DNA of 61,205 nucleotides from Betaproteobacteria bacterium (GTDB lineage Bacteria > Pseudomonadota > Gammaproteobacteria > Burkholderiales > SG8-41): assembly GCA_016202605.1 (NCBI GenBank), contig JACQOJ010000141.1, forward strand, positions 1 to 61,205. The letters are read 5' to 3'. The notes under the pieces are model-generated. The model did no database searches, was not told the origin of the DNA, and was given only the letters and a program-made list of their open reading frames with translations. This document shows positions 1 to 9,908 of the stretch, one piece after another. The position numbers and the translations under genes are program-made. The first letter of the stretch is position 1. Each line of letters opens with the position of its first letter.

Positions 1-1
1 C

Positions 2-1042
2 AGCCGCGACGACGAATTCCTTTTTGTCTGCGAGCAGGCCGACCAACTACGGCGCGAAGCGGTCGGCGACCAGGTGCGTTACGTCGTCAATCGCAACATC
101 AACTACACCAATATCTGTTCCTACCGCTGCCAGTTCTGTGCCTTCGCAAAAGGCAAGGCGAGTGAGAACCTGCGGGGCAAGCCCTACGACCTGCCACTCG
201 GCGAGATCCAGCGCCGAGCGCGTGAGGCTTGGGAACGCGGCGCGACCGAAGTGTGCATGCAGGGCGGCATTCACCCGAGCTATACCGGCAGGACCTATCT
301 CGACATTTGCCGGGCCGTCAAGGCCGCCGTTCCGGAGATTCATATCCATGCTTTCTCGCCGCTCGAAGTCTGGCAGGGCGCGCGGACTTCGGAGGTTTCA
401 CTCGCTGAATTTCTTGTCGAATTGAAGCGAGCCGGTCTCGGAACGCTACCGGGAACGGCAGCCGAGATCCTCGATGACGAGGTCCGAGCAACCCTGTGTC
501 CCGACAAGATCAAGACCGGCGAGTGGCTCGAAGTGATGAGGACGGCCCATCGAAGAGGATTGCGCGCGACGGCAACGATCATGTTCGGCCACATGGAAAG
601 CCCCGTGCATTGGGCGCGCCACCTTCTGCGAATCCGTGCGCTTCAGGCTGAGACCGGCGGCTTCACGGAATTCGTCCCGCTGCCCTTTGTACACATGGAA
701 GCACCAATTTACCGGAAGGGCCGTGCGCGCTGTGGGCCGACGTTTCGCGAGGCTGTACTCATGCACGCGGTGGCGCGCCTCGTCCTGCATCCGCTCATCC
801 CGAACATCCAGACGTCGTGGGTCAAGATGGGACCGGAAGGGGCAAGAGCCTGTCTGCGTGCAGGCGTTAACGACCTTGGCGGAACGCTGATGAATGAATC
901 GATTTCCCGAGCTGCCGGCGGATCGCATGGGCAGGAGATGATCCCGGCCATGATGGAGGCGCTGATTCACTCAGTCGGTAGGCGTCCCCGCGAGCGTACA
1001 ACACTATACGGCATCAGCACGCGCAACGCCCAGTGTGTTTGA
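2..1042 (+). CDS. cofH: FO synthase subunit CofH-like radical SAM enzyme (5' end truncated by window start)
   Basis: Frame is open from base 2. Radical-SAM CX3CX2C motif in NYTNICSYRCQFCAF; CofH-like segments MQGGIHPSYTG and NIQTSWVKMG. Confidence 0.85.
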   Translation, partial: SRDDEFLFVCEQADQLRREAVGDQVRYVVNRNINYTNICSYRCQFCAFAKGKASENLRGKPYDLPLGEIQRRAREAWERGATEVCMQGGIHPSYTGRTYLDICRAVKAAVPEIHIHAFSPLEVWQGARTSEVSLAEFLVELKRAGLGTLPGTAAEILDDEVRATLCPDKIKTGEWLEVMRTAHRRGLRATATIMFGHMESPVHWARHLLRIRALQAETGGFTEFVPLPFVHMEAPIYRKGRARCGPTFREAVLMHAVARLVLHPLIPNIQTSWVKMGPEGARACLRAGVNDLGGTLMNESISRAAGGSHGQEMIPAMMEALIHSVGRRPRERTTLYGISTRNAQCV

Positions 1043-1330
1043 CAGCCGTAATTCCCGGAGTTGCGCCGGGATGACGGGCGCGACCTTGAAGTTCAAGGAA
1101 AGAAGGTCCAAATTAGCGTGCTAAGATGCCGATCATGATGTAACCGGCAGATGTAGTCCTGAAACCGGCGAGTTCGCTTACGCCTGGCGGCTGGCGCTCT
1201 GAGCGAGGGTGTATTTCGTGGCACAGAACGAGAACGTGCCGAATTGAAAAGTGGGCGCGCGCGTATAAAGGCCGAGCGCTGCACAAGCCTCGGGCGGAGC
1301 AGGCGCTGAATTGATCATAGGTGCTTCTGA

Positions 1331-1972
1331 ATGACGCGACTCATACTCGTGCGCCACGGCGAAACGGTATGGAACCGGGAGCGCAGGATGCAGGGGCACA
1401 GGGACAGCCCCCTCTCCGACCTCGGCGTGCGGCAGGCGCGGCAGCTTGCGCGCCGGCTCGCCGAAGTCCCGTTCGATGCGCTGTACAGCAGCGACTCGGG
1501 GCGCGCGCGTCGCACTGCGCTCAGCATCGCCGAGGTCACGCGCCACGAAATCATCCTGGACATGCGGCTGCGGGAACGTCACTTCGGCGTGTTCGAGGGA
1601 CTCACCGCCCCGGAAATCGAGCGTGAATTTCCCGAGGATTATCTGCGTTTCAGGAACCGCGATCCCGACTACACCGTTCCCGGGGGAGAAAACACGCGCG
1701 CCTTTCACGGCCGCTGCATGGGGTGCCTTGCCGAAATCGCGCGGCGTCACGCCGGTGATACGGTGGTCGTGGTCACGCACGGCCTTGTGCTCGACATGGC
1801 CTACCGGACCGCGGAGAGCCTGGCGTTCGACCAGCCCCGGCCTGTGCCGTTGCTCAATGCCAGCCTGAATGCGTTCCGCTATCTGAGCGGCGGCTGGCGG
1901 ATGGAGTCGTGGGGCGACGTCAACCATCTCGTGGCCGAGTCGGTGACGGAGTTCGAGGAAGGCGGCGCCTGA
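1331..1972 (+). CDS. histidine phosphatase family protein (phosphoglycerate mutase-like)
   Basis: N-terminal LILVRHGETVWN RHG motif; later VVVVTHGLVLDM. Confidence 0.9.
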   Translation: MTRLILVRHGETVWNRERRMQGHRDSPLSDLGVRQARQLARRLAEVPFDALYSSDSGRARRTALSIAEVTRHEIILDMRLRERHFGVFEGLTAPEIEREFPEDYLRFRNRDPDYTVPGGENTRAFHGRCMGCLAEIARRHAGDTVVVVTHGLVLDMAYRTAESLAFDQPRPVPLLNASLNAFRYLSGGWRMESWGDVNHLVAESVTEFEEGGA

Positions 1973-1983
1973 CGGGCAGACGC

Positions 1984-2631
1984 ATGTCCGAACGTGAAGC
2001 GGCGGTGCTCGTGCACGGACTGTGGGTGCACGGCGCGGTGATGGCGCTCATGCGGCGGCGGATCGCGCGCTGCGGCTACCGCGCGTTAAGTTATTCCTAT
2101 CCCTCGGTGCGCGTTACGCTGACGGAGAACGCCGATCGCCTTGCGCACTACTGTCGCACGATATCCGCGTCGAAGCTTCATTTCGTCGGTCACAGCCTGG
2201 GCGGACTGGTGATTCTGAGAATGCTGGAGCGCGCGCCGCAGCTCAACGTGGGGCGCGTCGTGCTGGCCGGGACCCCGTTCGGGGACAGTTTCTCCGCGCA
2301 ACGCCTGGCCCGCCTGCCGGGCGGGCGCGCGGCATTGGGCCGCAGCATGCTCGAGTGGCAGGGACGCAGCAGGTCGCTGGAGTTACCCAACGTCGAGATC
2401 GGAGTGATCGCCGGTGACGTCGCCATCGGGTTGGGGCGGGTGATCGCGCCCGCTCTGCCCAAGCCCAACGATGGGGTGGTGTGCGTGGAGGAAACCCGGC
2501 TGGCGGCGATGCGGGACCACGTCGTGCTGCGCGTCAACCATACGGGAATGCTGCTGTCGGCGGCGGTCGCGCGCCGGATCTGCGAGTTCCTGCGCAGCGG
2601 AGCGTTCGCGCGGCCGCGCGGCGGACGGTAA
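1984..2631 (+). CDS. alpha/beta hydrolase
   Basis: AVLVHGLWVHG and GHSLGG nucleophile elbow. ATG at 1984 preferred over the longer ORF start at 1909, which overlaps the upstream gene. Confidence 0.8.
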   Translation: MSEREAAVLVHGLWVHGAVMALMRRRIARCGYRALSYSYPSVRVTLTENADRLAHYCRTISASKLHFVGHSLGGLVILRMLERAPQLNVGRVVLAGTPFGDSFSAQRLARLPGGRAALGRSMLEWQGRSRSLELPNVEIGVIAGDVAIGLGRVIAPALPKPNDGVVCVEETRLAAMRDHVVLRVNHTGMLLSAAVARRICEFLRSGAFARPRGGR

Positions 2632-2673
2632 TACGGTGATGGGTGATGATGGGTATGGGCGATTAACAGGACC

Positions 2674-3792
2674 ATGAGCGCAGCGATTTGCCGTTCACCA
2701 GTCACGAGCCACCAGTCAACAGTCACCCAACACCGGAGCAGGCTCGCCCTGCGCCTCGGTGCGGCGTGTCTCGCACTGGCGATGAGCGGCTGCACGAATC
2801 TCGGCTATTACCTGCAGTCGGTCGGCGGCCAGCTCGATATCTGGCGGCGCGAGCGGGCGATCGAGGATCTCGTCACGGATCCTGCGACCAGCGATGAACT
2901 CAAGCAGAAGCTCGCCCGCGTGGTCGAAATCCGCGAGTTCGCGAGTCGCGAGCTGAAGCTTCCCGAAAACCGCAGCTACCGCCGTTACGCCGATCTCGAA
3001 CGGCCGTTCGTGGTGTGGAATGTTTTCGCCGCCCCCGAGTTTTCCGTGCGGCCGGTGCAGTGGTGCTTCAGGTTCGCGGGTTGCGTCAATTACCGCGGCT
3101 ACTTCTCGCAGGCGGATGCCGACCGCTTCGCCCGGGAACTCGCGGCGCAAGGCCAGGATGTTTACGTGGGAGGCGTCCCGGCGTATTCGACGCTTGGATG
3201 GTTTCCGGATCCCGTGCTCAACACCTTTCTACGTTTTCCGGACGTGGAGATCGCGCGGCTCGTCTTCCATGAGCTTTCGCACCAGGTGGCGTACGTGCGC
3301 GATGATTCCGTGTTCAACGAGTCGTTCGCCGTGGCGGTCGAAACGGAGGGCGTCAGGCGCTGGCTCGAACGCGGGGGAGATGAGCGGCAGAAGGCCCGGT
3401 TCGAGCGCACGCAGCGGCTGCGCGCGGAGTTTGTCGGACTCATCCAGACCTATCGAGCCAGGCTCGACGCGCTCTACCGGTCGCGGCTTGCGCCGGAAGA
3501 AATGCGGAAGCGCAAGGCGGCTATCCTCGACGAGCTGGGCGGGGAGTACGAGCGGTTGAAAGCGAACCGGGAGGGTTTCGCCGGCTACGACCGCTGGTTC
3601 GACCGGAAGCCGAACAACGCACAGCTCGCATCGGTCGCCATCTATACTCAGCAACTGCCCGCGTTCCAGGCTTTGCTGCGCGAGCACGGCGGAGACCTCG
3701 CCCGGTTCTACGCGGCCGTGAGAGCGCTTGCGGACCTGCCCAAGGACGAGCGCGCCGCCAGGCTGGGGCAACTGGCTCCGGGCACGCGCTGA
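2674..3792 (+). CDS. predicted aminopeptidase lipoprotein (COG4324-like)
   Basis: Lipobox-like LAMSGC; zinc-protease-like HELSHQ; FPDPVLNTFLRFPD segment. Start codon uncertain because repeat sequence lies in the N-terminus. Confidence 0.75.
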   Translation: MSAAICRSPVTSHQSTVTQHRSRLALRLGAACLALAMSGCTNLGYYLQSVGGQLDIWRRERAIEDLVTDPATSDELKQKLARVVEIREFASRELKLPENRSYRRYADLERPFVVWNVFAAPEFSVRPVQWCFRFAGCVNYRGYFSQADADRFARELAAQGQDVYVGGVPAYSTLGWFPDPVLNTFLRFPDVEIARLVFHELSHQVAYVRDDSVFNESFAVAVETEGVRRWLERGGDERQKARFERTQRLRAEFVGLIQTYRARLDALYRSRLAPEEMRKRKAAILDELGGEYERLKANREGFAGYDRWFDRKPNNAQLASVAIYTQQLPAFQALLREHGGDLARFYAAVRALADLPKDERAARLGQLAPGTR

Positions 3793-3850
3793 GAACGCGG
3801 CCCGGCTGCTATAATTCGATCGCGACGCAAGCCTGAAACGGAGGACACGA

Positions 3851-4480
3851 ATGCGATTCGGCAGCGCGAGCTTTGGTCACAATTTCCGTATCCCGCCGGA
3901 GTACGCTTTCTGCGCGCCGGACCGCAAGACGCGGGTCAGGATGTCGCAGAACAACAATCCCAACCTGGCCTGGAGCGATCTGCCCGCCGGCGTCAGGTCG
4001 CTGGTGGTGATCTGCCACGATTATGACGTGCCGAGCAAGCCGGACGACGTCAACCAGGAAGGCCGCACGATTCCGGCGTCACTGCCCCGGGTGGACTTCT
4101 ATCATTGGGTGCTGGTCGACCTCGACCCCGGGACGAGCCCGATCAAGGCCGGGGAATTTTCGGATCGCGTCACGCCGCGCGGCAAGAAAGGTCCGGAGGC
4201 TCCGCGCGGCACGCGCCAGGGCATCAACGACTACACGATGTGGTTCTCCGGCGACAAGGACATGGCCGGAAATTATTTCGGCTACGACGGGCCGTGCCCG
4301 CCGTGGAACGATACGATTCCGCACCATTACGTCTATACGCTCTACGCGCTCGGCGTCGAGAAATGCCCAGTGACCGGCATCTTCAAGGGACCCGACGTGC
4401 TCGCGGCGATCGAAGGCCACGTGCTCGCCAAGGCGAGTTTTACCGGACTCTACACCCTCAATCCGGACGTGAAGGTCTGA
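3851..4480 (+). CDS. YbhB/YbcL family Raf kinase inhibitor-like (PEBP) protein
   Basis: NLAWSDLPAGVRSLVVICHDYD and YDGPCPPWNDTIPHHYVYTLYAL PEBP signatures. Confidence 0.85.
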   Translation: MRFGSASFGHNFRIPPEYAFCAPDRKTRVRMSQNNNPNLAWSDLPAGVRSLVVICHDYDVPSKPDDVNQEGRTIPASLPRVDFYHWVLVDLDPGTSPIKAGEFSDRVTPRGKKGPEAPRGTRQGINDYTMWFSGDKDMAGNYFGYDGPCPPWNDTIPHHYVYTLYALGVEKCPVTGIFKGPDVLAAIEGHVLAKASFTGLYTLNPDVKV

Positions 4481-4502
4481 ACGAGGCTCCACGCCGCACC
4501 GA

Positions 4503-4526
4503 GGCCGGTTGCCGCCGGCCTTTTTT
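4503..4526 (+). terminator. intrinsic terminator downstream of the PEBP gene
   Basis: Stem GGCCGG (4503-4508) / CCGGCC (4515-4520) followed immediately by TTTTTT. Confidence 0.75.
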
Positions 4527-4699
4527 GTTGACTAAGGGGAAGCGAAATTGCCGATGAACGCGGATGAAAAGCGGAACAGCAGGAAACGCGGGAAACAATA
4601 GACGGGATTTTCAAGATTCGCAGGATTGCAGTATCTGACACCAGAAATCATGTAAGTCCTGTTAATCCTGTCTATTGTTTTGCTTGATCCTGATCTTAT

Positions 4700-7600
4700 A
4701 TGCGCCCATCCGTTCATTGGCGTCGATCGGCGGCTGAAGCTCAAGTGAAAGCGGACCTGGAACAGCGACTGAGGAATCTGCCGCGGCCGACGTATCCCGA
4801 GGAACTGCCGGTCGTCGCGAAACGGCAGGAAATTGCCGCTGCCATCGCCGCAAACCAGGTCGTGATCGTGTGCGGCGAAACCGGCTCCGGCAAGACCACG
4901 CAGCTGCCGAAAATCTGCCTCGAACTCGAACGCGGCGTGGCGGGCCTCATCGGTCACACCCAGCCGCGGCGCATCGCGGCGCGCACCGTCGCCGCGCGCA
5001 TCGCCACGGAACTGAAGAGCCCGTTGGGGCATGTTGTCGGCTATAAAGTGCGTTTCGCCGACCGGTTGTCGCCCGATACCTACCTCAAGCTGATGACCGA
5101 CGGCATCCTGCTCGCGGAAACACAGAGCGACCGCCTGCTCAAAGCCTACGACACGCTGATCATCGACGAAGCGCACGAGCGCAACCTCAACATCGATTTT
5201 CTGCTCGGCTACCTGAAGCGGATTCTCCCGCAGCGACGTGATCTCAAACTGATCGTGACCTCGGCCACGATCGACGCCGAGCGCTTCTCGCGCCATTTCG
5301 GCGGCGCGCCGGTCGTCGAAGTCTCAGGGCGCACCTATCCGGTGGAAGTGCGCTACCGACCGATCAGGGCCGATGAGGAAGAAGACCGGGATATCGAGCA
5401 GGCGATAATGGATGCAATCGACGAACTCGCGCGGGAAAGAGCGGGAGGCGACGTGCTGGTCTTCCTGCCCGGAGAGCGCGAAATCGGCGAAACGGCGGAG
5501 GCGCTGCGCAAGCATCATCCACGCGGCGTGGAGATCCTGCCGCTCTACGCGCGCCTTTCGTTCGAGGAGCAGGAACGCGTGTTCCGCCCCGGTGGCGCGC
5601 GGCGCATCGTGCTCGCCACCAATGTCGCCGAGACTTCGCTCACGGTGCCCGGGATCCGCTACGTCGTCGACCCCGGGCTCGCGCGCATCAATCGCTACAG
5701 CTATCGCAACAAGGTCGAGCAGTTGCAGGTTGAGAAAATTTCGCGCGCCGCAGCGAACCAGCGCGCCGGGCGCTGTGGACGCGTGGCCGCGGGGGTGTGC
5801 ATCCGGCTCTATTCCGAGGAGGACTACGCGTCGCGGCCTGAATACACCGATCCGGAAGTCCTGCGTTCCTCGCTCGCCTCGGTCATCCTGCGCATGAAGT
5901 CACTCAAGATCGGGGAAGTGGAGGATTTTCCGTTTCTCGACGCGCCGAGCCCGCGCATGATTGCGGACGGCTATCAATTGCTTGCAGAACTCGGCGCGGT
6001 GGACGAACGCAACCGGCTTACCGCCATCGGCGGGCAGCTCGCGAAGTTCCCGATCGATCCGCGCATCGCGCGCATGATCCTCGCGGCGAAGCACGAAGGA
6101 TGCCTCGCCGAGGTGCTCATCATCGCCTCCGCGCTTTCGATCCAGGATCCGCGGGAGCGGCCGTTCGAGCGCGCCGCCGCCGCGGACAAGGCGCACGAAA
6201 CGTTCCGGGACGAGCGCTCGGATTTTCTCGGATTCGTCGCGCTGTGGAAATTTTTCGATGATGCGCTGAAACACAGGAAATCCAACCGCAAGCTCGGCGA
6301 GCAGTTGCGCGAGCACTTTCTTTCGCACCGGCGCATGCGCGAGTGGCGCGATGTTCACGGCCAGCTCGCGGCGCTGGTCGGCGAATCGGGCATGCACGCG
6401 AACGAGGCGCCGGCGACCTACGAGCAGGTTCATCGTGCGCTGCTCGCGGGGCTGCTCGGCAACATCGGCTTCCGCGGCGAGGAAGGCGAGTATCTCGGGG
6501 CGCGCGGCATCAAGTTCGCGATTTTTCCGGGTTCGGCTCTCCGGAAGGCGCGGCCCAGGTGGATCGTGGCGGCGGAACTCACCGAGACTGCGCGGCTCTA
6601 CGCGCGGTGCGTCGCCAGGGTCGAGCCGGAGTGGATCGAGCCCATCGCCCAGCCGCTGGTGAAGCGCCACTACTTCGATCCGCACTGGGAAAAAGACCGC
6701 GCGATGGTCGCCGCCTTCGAACGCGTCACACTCTATGGCCTGACCATTGTTCCGAGGCGCCGTGTTCATTACGGACCGATCGATCCCGGGCAGGCGCGGG
6801 AGATTTTCATCCGGCAGGCACTCGTCGCCGGGGAATACGCGACACGTGCGTCGTTCTTCGAGCACAACCGCCGGCTCGTCAGGGAAGTGCAGGAACTCGA
6901 GCACAAGGCGCGCAGGCGCGACGTGCTGGTCGACGAGGAGACGATATTTGGTTTCTATGACCCTCTCATCCCGGCGGACGTCTGCACGGGTGCGGCGTTC
7001 GAGAAATGGCGGCGACAGGCCGAGGCATCGGAACCCCGACTCCTGTTCCTGACACGCGACTACCTGATGCGGCACGCGGCGGCGGATATCACCGAGGCGC
7101 AATTTCCCGAGTCGGTGCGTGTGGGCGATGCCGAGCTGAAACTCACGTACCGTTTCGATCCGGGGCATCCGCTCGACGGCGTAACCGCAAGCGTGCCGCT
7201 GCATTTGCTGAACCGATTGGAGCCGGACTCTTTCGAATGGCTGGTGCCGGGAATGATCCGCGACAAGGTGGCGTTCGCCTTCAAAGCGCTGCCGAAACAG
7301 TGGCGCCGTCGTCTCGCCCCGGCAGCGTCGCATGTGACGGCTTTTCTTGAGGAGCAACGACAAGCTCGATCGTTCGCTGCGGCGCTGGCGCGGTATGTGC
7401 AGCGGGTGGCGGGAAGCCCGGTCACCGCGAATATCGTCGAAGCCATCGAATATCCGCCGCACCTGCGCATGAACTTCCGCGTGATCGACGATGCCGGGCG
7501 GGAGCTCGCGACGGGCCGCGACCTCACGGCGTTGAAAGCCCAGCTCGGGAAGGCGGCGCAGGTCACGTTCGGGAAGGCCGAGCCTGGAATCGAACGCGGT

Positions 7601-8455
7601 AATATCCGGACCTGGGATTTCGGCGACCTGCCGCACGAAATCGCTTTCACCCGCGGCGGGCGCAGGCTTACCGGTTATCCGGCGCTGGTCGATGAGCAGG
7701 AGAGCGTCGCGATCCGGCTCTTCGACGTGAAGGACGCAGCGGACAACGCCATGCGCGCCGGTGTCATCCGTCTGATGTGCCTCGCTTTGAAGGAGCAGAT
7801 GAAGCAGCTCGAGAGGAACCTGCGCGAATTCGAGCAGGCGGCGCTGCAACTGCGCGGGGTGGCGAACAGCGACGAGCTCAGGGCGGATCTGATCGCGGCG
7901 ATCGCCGATCGCGCGTTCATCGGCGACGATCGCCTGCCGCGCACGCAGAGGGAGTTCGAGACACAGCGCGCGCGCGCGCGCACGCGGCTGCCCGCGGTCA
8001 CCGAAGGGGCGTGCCGCCTCCACACGGCCATCGCCGATGAGTACCAGCGCCTCGCGCTGCGGCTCGCGGGCGGGAAAGGTGTACCCGCGCGTCCCGCATC
8101 TGAACTCCGCGCGCAGCTCGCGCGGCTCATCCACAAGGGATTTTTCAGCGCGACCCCGTGGGAGCGCCTGTCGCAGTTGCCGCGCTACCTCAGGGCGATG
8201 CAGCTGCGCCTCGACAAGTACTCCGCCAATCCCGAGCGCGACGCCAGGCACGCGGCGAGCATCGCGGAGCTCGTGCGGCGCCACGAGGAACGCATGGAAG
8301 CGCAGCGCAAGACGGGGAGGACACCGGATCCGCGCCTCGATGAATTCCGCTGGCACATCGAGGAACTGCGGGTCTCGCTCTTCGCGCAGGAACTGAAGAC
8401 GCCGTACCCTGTTTCCTATAAGCGGCTGGACAAGATCTGGAACGCGATCCGCTGA
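4700..8455 (+). CDS. hrpA: ATP-dependent RNA helicase HrpA
   Basis: 1251 aa DExH helicase: GETGSGKTTQLPK, DEAH, QRAGRCGR; C-terminal HrpA-specific region. Confidence 0.93.
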   Translation: MRPSVHWRRSAAEAQVKADLEQRLRNLPRPTYPEELPVVAKRQEIAAAIAANQVVIVCGETGSGKTTQLPKICLELERGVAGLIGHTQPRRIAARTVAARIATELKSPLGHVVGYKVRFADRLSPDTYLKLMTDGILLAETQSDRLLKAYDTLIIDEAHERNLNIDFLLGYLKRILPQRRDLKLIVTSATIDAERFSRHFGGAPVVEVSGRTYPVEVRYRPIRADEEEDRDIEQAIMDAIDELARERAGGDVLVFLPGEREIGETAEALRKHHPRGVEILPLYARLSFEEQERVFRPGGARRIVLATNVAETSLTVPGIRYVVDPGLARINRYSYRNKVEQLQVEKISRAAANQRAGRCGRVAAGVCIRLYSEEDYASRPEYTDPEVLRSSLASVILRMKSLKIGEVEDFPFLDAPSPRMIADGYQLLAELGAVDERNRLTAIGGQLAKFPIDPRIARMILAAKHEGCLAEVLIIASALSIQDPRERPFERAAAADKAHETFRDERSDFLGFVALWKFFDDALKHRKSNRKLGEQLREHFLSHRRMREWRDVHGQLAALVGESGMHANEAPATYEQVHRALLAGLLGNIGFRGEEGEYLGARGIKFAIFPGSALRKARPRWIVAAELTETARLYARCVARVEPEWIEPIAQPLVKRHYFDPHWEKDRAMVAAFERVTLYGLTIVPRRRVHYGPIDPGQAREIFIRQALVAGEYATRASFFEHNRRLVREVQELEHKARRRDVLVDEETIFGFYDPLIPADVCTGAAFEKWRRQAEASEPRLLFLTRDYLMRHAAADITEAQFPESVRVGDAELKLTYRFDPGHPLDGVTASVPLHLLNRLEPDSFEWLVPGMIRDKVAFAFKALPKQWRRRLAPAASHVTAFLEEQRQARSFAAALARYVQRVAGSPVTANIVEAIEYPPHLRMNFRVIDDAGRELATGRDLTALKAQLGKAAQVTFGKAEPGIERGNIRTWDFGDLPHEIAFTRGGRRLTGYPALVDEQESVAIRLFDVKDAADNAMRAGVIRLMCLALKEQMKQLERNLREFEQAALQLRGVANSDELRADLIAAIADRAFIGDDRLPRTQREFETQRARARTRLPAVTEGACRLHTAIADEYQRLALRLAGGKGVPARPASELRAQLARLIHKGFFSATPWERLSQLPRYLRAMQLRLDKYSANPERDARHAASIAELVRRHEERMEAQRKTGRTPDPRLDEFRWHIEELRVSLFAQELKTPYPVSYKRLDKIWNAIR

Positions 8456-8497
8456 TATGCGGGGGAATCCAATAGCGGAGACGCGAAGCTTCGTTTC

Positions 8498-9340
8498 TTA
8501 TTCCGGAACGAGCCAGTCGATCGTGGCGCTGCCCGCGCCCGCGACGGACAATGCCCGCCACAGCCAGTCGAGCAGGGGACGCGCCTCGTCGGCGAAGCGC
8601 CACGGCGGATTCACCACCAGCATCCCGCATCCGGGCACGGTGATGTCGAAGTCTCTTTCCTGCACCAGCAATTCGAGCCGCAGTATCCTGCGTATCCCGG
8701 ATTGCTTCGCGCTGCGCGCGAAGGCGAGCATCGCGCCTGGCGCCATCAGTGGATACCAGACGGCGTAGGTGCCGGTTGCCCAGCGCTCGCCGGCCTGCCT
8801 GAGCGCTTTTGTGATGCGCTCGAATTCCCTGGCGCGGTCGAATGAAGAATCGATCAGCACCAGTCCGCGCCGCTCCTGCGGCGGCAGGAACGCCTTCAGG
8901 CCCTGGTACGCGTCGAGGAAATGGACGGCGACCCGCCTGTCCCGTTCAAAAAGCGCCTTCAACTCGGCGAAATCGGTCTTGTTGAGTTCGGTGAGGATGA
9001 TCCGGTCGCCCGGACGAACGAACCGTTTGGCAATGAGGGGAGAACCGGGGTAGAAGCGCAGTTTCCCGTCGGGATTTTCCGCATGCACCGCCTGCAGGTA
9101 GGGCGCGAGCGCGGCCGGCGCATCCTTGCGATCCCACAGGCGGCCGATGCCGTTCTCGAATTCGCGCGCCTTCTGCGCCCAGGGATGCGCGAGATCGTAA
9201 CGACCTGTCCCGGCATGCGTGTCCAGAAAGCAGTACGGCTTGTCCTTCCTGCCCAGCGCGAGCAGGAGCCGCACGAGCAGCGCGTGCTTGAAGACGTCGG
9301 CAAAGTTGCCGGCGTGAAAGAGATGCCGGTAGGCGAGCAT
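8498..9340 (-). CDS. rlmJ: 23S rRNA (adenine(2030)-N(6))-methyltransferase RlmJ
   Basis: MLAYRHLFHAGNFADVFKHALLVRLL; DTHAGTGRYDL; NPPW motif. Confidence 0.92.
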   Translation of the reverse strand: MLAYRHLFHAGNFADVFKHALLVRLLLALGRKDKPYCFLDTHAGTGRYDLAHPWAQKAREFENGIGRLWDRKDAPAALAPYLQAVHAENPDGKLRFYPGSPLIAKRFVRPGDRIILTELNKTDFAELKALFERDRRVAVHFLDAYQGLKAFLPPQERRGLVLIDSSFDRAREFERITKALRQAGERWATGTYAVWYPLMAPGAMLAFARSAKQSGIRRILRLELLVQERDFDITVPGCGMLVVNPPWRFADEARPLLDWLWRALSVAGAGSATIDWLVPE

Positions 9341-9415
9341 GCGTTCGTATGATCGGGAAGTCGGGAGATCGGGAGAACGAATCAGCCTCTCGCGATCTCA
9401 CGAACTCCCGGCTCT

Positions 9416-9775
9416 TCACAGCTTGTTGTATTTCGTGGCGCGGCCACGCGATTTGTGCACGGGATATTTTTTCGCGTTGAGCGCGAGCTTCTTCTCCGCC
9501 GCGGCGCCGAGGTCGATATCGAGCTTGTCGCACAGTCGCAGCAGGAAGAGGAGCACGTCCGCCGCCTCCAGCGCCACTTCGTCGCGCGCCTCCCGCGGAA
9601 GGTTCACGGCCTCGTCGAACGTGAGCCACTGGAAGTGCTCGACGAGCTCGCCGGCCTCGCCCGCCACGGCCATCGCGAGGTTCTTGGGATTGTGGAACTG
9701 ATCCCAGTCGCGCTCGGCCGCGAATGCGGCGAGCCGAGCGCGCAACGTTTCCAACGTGTCGGTATGTTTCTTCAT
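9416..9775 (-). CDS. MazG-like nucleotide pyrophosphohydrolase
   Basis: RDWDQFHNPKNLAMAVAGEAGELVEHFQW and EAADVLLFLLRLCDKLDID motifs. Confidence 0.85.
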   Translation of the reverse strand: MKKHTDTLETLRARLAAFAAERDWDQFHNPKNLAMAVAGEAGELVEHFQWLTFDEAVNLPREARDEVALEAADVLLFLLRLCDKLDIDLGAAAEKKLALNAKKYPVHKSRGRATKYNKL

Positions 9776-9908
9776 GTCCCGGCCCTGCCATGCGCTTTAT
9801 GCGCCATTGTATACTGCACACCGTGGCGGCTCATGACGGCGGTGCAGACTGAATATCCCCATCATTACCCAGGCGGACGCGGAGGCGACTGACCTGATCC
9901 TGCGCGCG

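Noticed and set aside
5900-8356. 818-aa antisense ORF opposite hrpA
   Set aside because: Long antisense ORFs are expected in GC-rich coding DNA; no recognisable domains; hrpA on the other strand is clear.
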